Source of the DNA: Pantoea anthophila
GTDB taxonomy: Bacteria; Pseudomonadota; Gammaproteobacteria; Enterobacterales; Enterobacteriaceae
Length of the DNA: 64,000 nucleotides
NCBI RefSeq assembly: GCF_006494375.1
Contig: NZ_VHIZ01000041.1
Location: 131,927 to 195,926 of the forward strand
Direction: 5' to 3'
A model generated the notes under the pieces. The model saw nothing but the letters and a program-made list of their open reading frames with translations, was not told the DNA's origin and made no database searches. This document shows positions 57,773-64,000 of this stretch, in pieces. The translations under genes were made by a program, and so were the position numbers. Within the stretch, counting starts at the first letter, position 1. The number at the start of each line of letters is the position of its first letter.

Positions 57773-58903
57773 ATGAAAACAAACGGCAAAGGCCCTGCAC
57801 TCCTGCGACTGAACAATCAGAAACGGGTAATGGCCCGGTTACGTAAATTGCGCGTCACGTCGCGTCAGGATCTGGCGGAGGCACTGGAACTCAGTAAGAA
57901 CACCGTCTCACTCATCATCGATGACCTGCTGGATCAGGGGCTGATTGAGGAGCTGGGACCGGTCAGCGTGGCGGCCGCCGGACGGCCTAAAATCGGCATC
58001 GCCCTGCGGCCGGAAAAGCTCAAGAGCGCGGGCATTATGGTGGAACGCAACGTCATCCACTGGCGGGTCTGCGACTACTTTTCGCAGGTACTGGCGGAAC
58101 AGACGCTGCGCACCGATACCAGTAACCCGACCCGCCTGCTGGCGGAGCTGGCGATGCTCTGCCGGGAACTGACAGAGCGCTATCCCGATCTGCTTGGCTT
58201 CGGCCTTGGCTTTCCCGGCATCGTCGATCCCCGCCGGGGCTGGATGCATCTCTCCCTGCCGCTTGAATGGCAGGATGTTGACCTGCTGAGCACGCTGCGC
58301 AGACACGTTCGCCTGCCCATCCGCATCATGAACAATGTCAAAGCGGCGGCGCTGCTGGCCGTCGAGCAGCACGGACTCTCCGTGGAGAGCGGGCATTTTT
58401 ATCTGCGGATTGCCGAGGGCATCGGCGGCGCACTGATCCAGCATGGCGACGTCTTTACCGGGCACAGCTGGACCGCGGGTGAGGCGGGACATCTGATCGT
58501 TCAGCCCGGCGGGCCACGTTGCAGCTGTGGCCGGCGCGGCTGTCTGGAGGCGCTGGTCAGCAAACCTGCCGTGAATCAGCTGCTGGCGCAGCATCAGCCT
58601 GGCCTGAGCTGGCAGAACCGCGACAGCGCGCCACGCGTGGTGGATACGGTGATGACCCAGGCGGGGGGCTATCTCGGTGCGGCGCTGAGTCAGATCATGC
58701 TGCTGCTGAACCCCGCCACCATCATCATTGATTGCCCGTGGAGCGCCAGCGAGCTTTTCTGCAAAGCGGTGCGCGACACGGCGCATGGCAACGCCTTCGC
58801 CTTTACCGCCACGCACACCCAGCTGCACTTCCCCACGACCCGGATTGATCCGGCGAACGGGCTGGCGCTGGCGGTGCTGGAGCAGAGTGAGCAGCGGGTG
58901 TGA
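57773..58903 (+). CDS. ROK-family transcriptional regulator (NagC/Mlc type)
   Basis: 376 aa. An N-terminal winged helix (LRKLRVTSRQDLAEALELSKNTVSLIIDDLLDQGLIEE) is fused to a sugar-kinase-like ROK domain with GFGLGFPGIVDP and the zinc motif CSCGRRGCLEAL. The ATG at 57773 follows GGTGGA at good spacing. The kinase-like catalytic features are partial, as in NagC. It converges on xylR with an 18-base gap; a sugar-related role is likely but its targets are not visible in the window. Confidence 0.82.
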   Translation: MKTNGKGPALLRLNNQKRVMARLRKLRVTSRQDLAEALELSKNTVSLIIDDLLDQGLIEELGPVSVAAAGRPKIGIALRPEKLKSAGIMVERNVIHWRVCDYFSQVLAEQTLRTDTSNPTRLLAELAMLCRELTERYPDLLGFGLGFPGIVDPRRGWMHLSLPLEWQDVDLLSTLRRHVRLPIRIMNNVKAAALLAVEQHGLSVESGHFYLRIAEGIGGALIQHGDVFTGHSWTAGEAGHLIVQPGGPRCSCGRRGCLEALVSKPAVNQLLAQHQPGLSWQNRDSAPRVVDTVMTQAGGYLGAALSQIMLLLNPATIIIDCPWSASELFCKAVRDTAHGNAFAFTATHTQLHFPTTRIDPANGLALAVLEQSEQRV

Positions 58904-58921
58904 GGCCGCAGAGACTCTCCC

Positions 58922-60100
58922 CTACAACACATTCTCCCCGTGATGCTGCCGGTACTCTTTCGGGGTGGTGTCGTAGCTTTTGCGGAAGACCGAGTAGAAA
59001 TACTGCAACGAGGGGTAGCCGCACATCTGTGAGATCTCATTGATGTTAAGCGATGAAGACGCGAGCAGTTCGCGCGCTTTTTCCAGCTTTTCGCGGTGGA
59101 TCATCGCATGAATGGTGTCGCCGGTTTCATCCCGGAAGCGTTTTTCCAGATTGGAGCGTGATAGCCCGACCGCATCCAGCACCTGCTCCACCTTGATCCC
59201 CTTGCAGGCATTAAAGCGGATGTAGTGCATTGCCTGAATCACCGCCGGGTCGCGCAGCGAGCGGAAGTCGGTCGAGCGGCGGGCGATCACTTTTACCGGC
59301 GGCACCAGAATGCGCTGAAGCGGCAGAGGCTGCTTATCCAGCAGCCGGTGCAGCAGCTTGGCCGCCTGATAGCCCATCTGCCGCGAGCCCTGCGCCACGG
59401 ACGAGAGCGCCACGCGCGACAGATAGCGGGTCAGCTCCTCATTATCAATCCCGATCACCGTAAGCTTCTCCGGCACCGGAATTTTCAGATGTTCGCACGC
59501 CTGCAGCAGGTGCCGCGCCCGTGAGTCGGTGACGGCGATAATCCCGGTTTGCGGCGGCAGCGTCTGCAGCCAGTCGGCGAGCCGGTTCTGGGCGTGCTGC
59601 CAGTTGGCAGGCGCGGTTTCCATTCCCTGATAGACCACGCCCTGATAGCGCTCGCGCCCCACCAGCTGGCGAAACGCCTGTTCCCGCTCCTGCGCCCAGC
59701 GCTTGCCGCTGGAGGCCGGTAATCCATAAAAGGCAAAGCGGTTGATCCCCTTCTCTTTCAGGTGCAGAAAGGCTTTCTCTACCAGCGCGGCGTTGTCAGT
59801 GGCGATGTAGTGCACCGGCGGATAATCTTGCGGCCGGTGGTAGGAGCCTCCGACGCCCACTATCGGCACGGAGACATTCGACAGCAGGGTTTCGATGGAG
59901 CGATCGTCGTAATCGGCGATCACCCCATCTCCCAGCCATTCGCGGATGTTGTCGATGCGGCAGCGGAAATCTTCTTCGATGAAGATATCCCAGTCAGTCT
60001 GCGATGCCTGCAGATACTCCCCGACCCCCTCCACAACCTGGCGGTCATATACTTTGTTGGCGTTAAACAGCAGGGTAATGCGATAGCGTTTGTCATGCAT
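58922..60100 (-). CDS. xylR: Xylose operon activator XylR
   Basis: 392 aa, the E. coli length. Residues 1-275 form a LacI/PBP-like xylose-binding domain (YRITLLFNANKVYDRQVVEGVGEYL), and 285-390 form an AraC-type DNA-binding domain (KVEQVLDAVGLSRSNLEKRFRDETG ... ISQMCGYPSLQYFYSVFRKSY). It activates xylAB and xylFGH when bound to D-xylose. It follows xylH with a 93-base gap, the usual xylFGH-xylR order. Confidence 0.95.
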   Translation of the reverse strand: MHDKRYRITLLFNANKVYDRQVVEGVGEYLQASQTDWDIFIEEDFRCRIDNIREWLGDGVIADYDDRSIETLLSNVSVPIVGVGGSYHRPQDYPPVHYIATDNAALVEKAFLHLKEKGINRFAFYGLPASSGKRWAQEREQAFRQLVGRERYQGVVYQGMETAPANWQHAQNRLADWLQTLPPQTGIIAVTDSRARHLLQACEHLKIPVPEKLTVIGIDNEELTRYLSRVALSSVAQGSRQMGYQAAKLLHRLLDKQPLPLQRILVPPVKVIARRSTDFRSLRDPAVIQAMHYIRFNACKGIKVEQVLDAVGLSRSNLEKRFRDETGDTIHAMIHREKLEKARELLASSSLNINEISQMCGYPSLQYFYSVFRKSYDTTPKEYRQHHGENVL

Positions 60101-60193
60101 GGTGGCGCGTTCCCTTAAATGCTCAGCGCATTGCATAGCACGGCTGACAGGGGCAAAAAAATTGTTTGCGCCACAATGTGATCGTCCGCGCGA

Positions 60194-61378
60194 TTACACC
60201 CGACGCCGCGTGGCCGTATCCATCCACACCGCCAGCAGCAGAATCGCCCCTTTGACGATGTACTGCCAGAAGGTCGGCACATCCATCATGCTCATGCCGT
60301 TATCCAGCGATGCCATGATAAAGGCGCCCATCACCGCCCCGGCCACGGAACCGACGCCCCCGGCCAGACTGGTGCCGCCGATGACACAGGCGGCGATCGC
60401 GTCGAGTTCCGCGATGTTACCCGCCGACGGCGAGCCTGCGCCCAGCCGCGAACTGAGGATCAGTCCGGCGATCGCCACCATCACGCCGTTGATGGCAAAC
60501 ACCGCCAGCTTGGTGCGCGCCACGTTAATGCCCGAAAGGCGCGCAGCATCGATATTGCCGCCGATGGCGTAGATACGACGGCCAAAGGCGGTGCGGGTAG
60601 CCATAAACATACCCGCCAGCAACAGCATGACCAGCAGCAATACCGGCGTCGGCACGCCGCGATAGTCATTAAGTAACCAGATGGCCCCCAGCACCAGAAT
60701 CGCGGTAATCGCCTGACGGCCCACCGTGCCGCTGGCCGCGCCCTGCGGCAGCCCGAGCTGCTGACGGCGCAGCCGCAGACGCCACTGCCACAGCATAAAC
60801 AGCGCCAGACCGACAAAGCCAAAGCCGAAACCGACGCCGTCCGGCAGATAGCTCTGACCAATCTGCGACATTCCCGGCGTAATCGGCGCCACCGTGGTGC
60901 CGTCGGTAATCCCGACCAGGATGCCGCGGAACGCCAGCATCCCCGCCAGTGTGACGATAAACGACGGCACTTTGCGGTAAGCCACCCACCAGCCATTCCA
61001 GGTGCCGAGCAGCAGCCCCAACACCAGCGTCACAACGATAGTCAGCGGCAGCGGCCAGCCAAGCCAGACGTCGAATATCGCCGCGGCCCCGCCGAGCAGG
61101 CCCATCATCGAACCCACCGACAGGTCGATCTCCGCCGAGATAATCACGAACACCATGCCGACGGCCAGGATGCCGGTGATGGCGGTCTGACGCAGCAGGT
61201 TAGAGACGTTACGCGCACTGAGCCATGCGCCATCGGTGGTCCAGGTAAAGAACAGCGCAATCACGACAATCGCGCCCAGCATTACCAGCACCTGCAGGTC
61301 AGGCAGCGTGAACCTGCCCGGTGACGGTTTGCCCGGCGTGCCGGAGAGGCGGCTTTGGGTACTTTCACTTTTAAGCAT
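60194..61378 (-). CDS. xylH: D-xylose ABC transporter permease XylH
   Basis: 394 aa inner-membrane permease of the sugar ABC family. Family segments [37 protein letters not shown] and [27 protein letters not shown] are close to identical to E. coli. The ATG at 61378 overlaps the xylG stop by eight bases and has GGAG upstream, indicating coupled translation. Confidence 0.95.
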   Translation of the reverse strand: MLKSESTQSRLSGTPGKPSPGRFTLPDLQVLVMLGAIVVIALFFTWTTDGAWLSARNVSNLLRQTAITGILAVGMVFVIISAEIDLSVGSMMGLLGGAAAIFDVWLGWPLPLTIVVTLVLGLLLGTWNGWWVAYRKVPSFIVTLAGMLAFRGILVGITDGTTVAPITPGMSQIGQSYLPDGVGFGFGFVGLALFMLWQWRLRLRRQQLGLPQGAASGTVGRQAITAILVLGAIWLLNDYRGVPTPVLLLVMLLLAGMFMATRTAFGRRIYAIGGNIDAARLSGINVARTKLAVFAINGVMVAIAGLILSSRLGAGSPSAGNIAELDAIAACVIGGTSLAGGVGSVAGAVMGAFIMASLDNGMSMMDVPTFWQYIVKGAILLLAVWMDTATRRRV

Positions 61379-62891
61379 AATGTTCACTCCGCAGGGCAGC
61401 TTCCATCACCTGCTCCTGAGTCAGGTTATCGTTAACTAAATCGGCTTTGATCTGCCCTTCATGCATCACCAGCACCCGATCGCTCAGGCCCAGCACTTCC
61501 GGCAGCTCAGACGAAATCACAATGACAGCGATCCCCTGCTGAACCAGCGCATTGATCAGCAGATAGATCTCCTGACGCGCGCCCACATCGATGCCGCGCG
61601 TCGGCTCATCCAGAATCAGGATTTTCGGGTTCAGCAGCAGGCATTTCGCCAGAATGGCTTTCTGCTGATTGCCGCCGCTTAGCCGGCCAATCGGCAGTTC
61701 TGACGAGGAGGTTTTGACCCGCAGCCGGCCGATCGCGTCGTTGATGGCCTGCTGCTCCTGCGCTTCATCCAGGGTCGAGAGCCGATGGCTGAACTGATCC
61801 AGCGCCGCCAGGGTAATATTTTTGCCCACCGCCATCAGCGGCACGATGCCATCCTTTTTGCGATCTTCCGGCACCATTGCGATGCCGTGCGCAATCGCAG
61901 CGCGGCAGTCGGTGATGCTGACCTGTTGACCATTGATCCAGATGTCGCCCTGCCAGCGGCCCGGCCAGACACCAAACAGACACTGCACCGTTTCGGTTCG
62001 GCCCGCGCCCACCAGCCCGGCGATGCCGAGGATTTCACCGCGTCGCAGCGTAAAAGAGACGTTGTTGACGCGGCGGATATGGCGGTTGACGGGATGCCAG
62101 GCGGTGAGGTTTTCCACCTTCAGCACCGGGTCGCCGATCTCATGCGGTGCATGCGGATAGAGCGCGGTCAGCTCGCGGCCGACCATCATGGTGATGATGT
62201 CATCTTCGCTCATGCCCGCCGCCGGACGGGTGGCAATGTGCTGACCGTCGCGGATAACGCAGATGGTGTCGGAGATTGCCTTCACCTCATTCAGCTTGTG
62301 CGAAATGTAGATGCAGGCGATGCCGTGTTCACGCAGATTGCGGATGATACCGAGCAGCACCTCCGTCTCCTGCTCGGTCAGGGAGGAGGTCGGCTCATCC
62401 AGAATCAGCAGCCGGACCTGTTTGTTAAGGGCGCGGGCAATCTCCACCAGCTGCTGCTGGCCCAGACCTAACTCCCCCACGCGGGTGGCAGGAGAGACGT
62501 TAAGCCCGACCCGTGACAGCAGCTGCTGGCAGCGCAGGGTCATGGTTTCATCATCCACCATGCCGAACCGGCTCAGTTCGGCACCGAGGAAGATGTTCTC
62601 CATCACCGTCAGTTGCCGCACCAGCGCCAGCTCCTGATGAATGATCACGATGCCTTTACGCTCGGTATCGCGAATCGTCTGTGCCTGAATTTCGTCGCCA
62701 GAGAAGTGGATCTGCCCCTCGAAATCGCCGTGCGGATAGAGTCCGCACAGGATTTTCATCAGGGTCGATTTGCCTGAACCATTCTCACCGCACAGCGACA
62801 TCACTTCGCCCGCCTCCAGGTGCAGGCTGACATCATTCAGCGCTTTCACGGCACCGAAACGCTTGGTGATGTTTTTCATTTCCAGCAGCAT
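61371..62891 (-). CDS. xylG: D-xylose ABC transporter ATP-binding protein XylG
   Basis: 506 aa with two ABC domains in tandem. The first has Walker [10 protein letters not shown], a signature near [15 protein letters not shown] and Walker [12 protein letters not shown]; the second has [25 protein letters not shown] and [12 protein letters not shown]. It powers xylose import with XylH and XylF. 28 bases separate it from xylF. Confidence 0.95.
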   Translation of the reverse strand: MLLEMKNITKRFGAVKALNDVSLHLEAGEVMSLCGENGSGKSTLMKILCGLYPHGDFEGQIHFSGDEIQAQTIRDTERKGIVIIHQELALVRQLTVMENIFLGAELSRFGMVDDETMTLRCQQLLSRVGLNVSPATRVGELGLGQQQLVEIARALNKQVRLLILDEPTSSLTEQETEVLLGIIRNLREHGIACIYISHKLNEVKAISDTICVIRDGQHIATRPAAGMSEDDIITMMVGRELTALYPHAPHEIGDPVLKVENLTAWHPVNRHIRRVNNVSFTLRRGEILGIAGLVGAGRTETVQCLFGVWPGRWQGDIWINGQQVSITDCRAAIAHGIAMVPEDRKKDGIVPLMAVGKNITLAALDQFSHRLSTLDEAQEQQAINDAIGRLRVKTSSSELPIGRLSGGNQQKAILAKCLLLNPKILILDEPTRGIDVGARQEIYLLINALVQQGIAVIVISSELPEVLGLSDRVLVMHEGQIKADLVNDNLTQEQVMEAALRSEHYA

Positions 62892-62919
62892 CGACTGTTC
62901 TCCCTCACGCTTTGCGCGG

Positions 62920-63912
62920 TCAGAGTTCGCTCTGTTTGTGGAAACCGTCTTTCACCACGGTGCTTTCGATATTGTCTTTGTTAACCGGAATCGGCTTCAG
63001 CAGCCGCGACGGCACATCTTTCAGGCCGTTGTTCAGCGTGCTGTTGCTGGCGGGTGTTTTGCCATCGCCCAGCTCGACCGCGATTTTCGCCGCTTCGGTC
63101 GCCAGCTCGGTGATCGGCTTGTAAACGGTCATGGTCTGGGTGCCCGCTTTGATGCGCTTAATCGCCGCCAGATCGGCATCCTGGCCGGAGATGGCCACTT
63201 TCCCGGCCAGTCCCTGCGCGCTCAGCGCCTGAATCGCTCCCCCGGCGGTGGCATCGTTGGAGGCGACCACCGCATCGATATGGTTACCATTGGCGGTCAG
63301 GGCATTTTCCATAATCTTCAGCGCATTTTCCGGCAGCCAGGCATCGACCCACTGATCGCCAACAATTTTGATGCTGCCGTTATCGATATAGGGTTTTAAC
63401 ACTTTCATCTGTCCGGCGCGGAACAGGCGGGCGTTATTATCCACCGGCGATCCGCCCATTAAAAAATAGTTGCCCTTAGGCACCTGTTTCACAATGCTTT
63501 CGGCCTGCAGTTCACCCACTTTTTCATTATCGAAAGAGATATAAAAATCGATATCGGCATTATTTATCATGCGATCATAGGCCAGCACTTTAATGCCTTC
63601 CCGCTTCGCTTCTGCGACGACGTTACTCAGCACCTGACCGTTGTAAGGAATAATGACCAGCACATCGACACCGCGATTGATCATATTTTCAATCTGCGAC
63701 ATCTGGGTTTCTTCATTGCCGTTCGCAGACTGAACAAACACCTGAGCGCCCTGCGACTCGGCCTGTTTTACAAAGATATCGCGATCTTTCTGCCAGCGCT
63801 CCAGGCGCAAATCATCAATTGCCATGCCGATCTTCACTTCTTTCGCCAGGCTGGTCTGGCTGAACAGCGCCAGCGCCGCACAGGCAGCAAACAGTGCATG
63901 TTTCATCTTCAT
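62920..63912 (-). CDS. xylF: D-xylose-binding periplasmic protein XylF
   Basis: 330 aa, the E. coli length. A signal peptide ([23 protein letters not shown]) is followed by a mature protein starting [22 protein letters not shown], with the xylose-contacting regions [34 protein letters not shown] and [14 protein letters not shown]. The ATG at 63912 has AGGA eight bases upstream. It is the first gene of xylFGH(R). About 88 bases of its upstream region are in the window; the XylR site and divergent xylA would be beyond the edge. Confidence 0.95.
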   Translation of the reverse strand: MKMKHALFAACAALALFSQTSLAKEVKIGMAIDDLRLERWQKDRDIFVKQAESQGAQVFVQSANGNEETQMSQIENMINRGVDVLVIIPYNGQVLSNVVAEAKREGIKVLAYDRMINNADIDFYISFDNEKVGELQAESIVKQVPKGNYFLMGGSPVDNNARLFRAGQMKVLKPYIDNGSIKIVGDQWVDAWLPENALKIMENALTANGNHIDAVVASNDATAGGAIQALSAQGLAGKVAISGQDADLAAIKRIKAGTQTMTVYKPITELATEAAKIAVELGDGKTPASNSTLNNGLKDVPSRLLKPIPVNKDNIESTVVKDGFHKQSEL

Positions 63913-64000
63913 TGTGATCATCCTGTAGGTTGAGGCTATTTTCGTTTCAGGCCGATAAACCAGGCGGATGAATTGTTGCCCTTATTTCTGAATGACAGCA

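Overview
The window reads as a chromosomal segment of a plant- or environment-associated member of the Erwiniaceae, most likely Pantoea. The housekeeping proteins (RpmH, RnpA, YidD, YidC, MnmE, DnaA, DnaN, RecF, GyrB, GlyQS, IbpA, XylFGHR) are very close to their Enterobacterales counterparts. The gene order is an Escherichia-like backbone rearranged in the Pantoea/Erwinia way: ibpA has no ibpB partner, a 2-ketogluconate operon is present, and the respiratory formate dehydrogenase carries cysteine instead of selenocysteine. No rRNA, tRNA, insertion sequence, CRISPR array or oriC was recognised.

Layout. 0.2-2.5 kb: a class III aminotransferase divergent from a DeoR-type regulator. 2.6-9.9 kb: fdhD divergent from fdoGHI-fdhE-yibF, a complete formate dehydrogenase-O locus. 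10.1-11.9 kb: a small accessory patch with a RelE/ParE-type toxin-antitoxin pair, a short SymE-like gene under a LexA-box-like site, and a small membrane-protein gene broken at codon 4. 11.9-22 kb: glyQS, wecH, a GlxA-like regulator, yieH, adeP (with a candidate PurR box), a degenerate phosphopantetheinyl-transferase-like gene, a membrane XRE regulator and a rutE-like nitroreductase. 22-34.3 kb: mnmE-yidC-yidD-rnpA-rpmH divergent from dnaA-dnaN-recF-gyrB, then yidA. An ERIC-like palindrome separates dnaN from recF. 34.4-36.8 kb: yidR, yidQ, and ibpA with a sigma-32 promoter and a ROSE-type RNA thermometer.

37-44.4 kb is the most interesting stretch: six tightly packed leftward genes (PP-loop ATP-pyrophosphatase, ATP-grasp ligase, stand-alone class II glutamine amidotransferase, Fe(II)/2-oxoglutarate oxygenase, YeaK-like aminoacyl-tRNA deacylase, EamA-type exporter) facing a divergent MocR regulator. 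Together they look like a compact pathway that makes, tolerates and exports an amidated or peptide-like small molecule. The product is unknown.

44.4-53.1 kb: avtA; a kguE-kguK-kguT-ghrB operon with a PtxS-type operator and a LacI-family regulator; and, between operator and regulator, an AT-rich island with a possible double-glycine-leader (microcin-like) peptide gene next to a secreted-protein gene split by an in-frame stop. 53.2-58.9 kb: yiaD, tag, a yhjY-like gene, dnaT-dnaC and a ROK regulator. 58.9-64 kb: xylR, xylH, xylG, xylF for D-xylose uptake, with the xylF upstream region running off the window.
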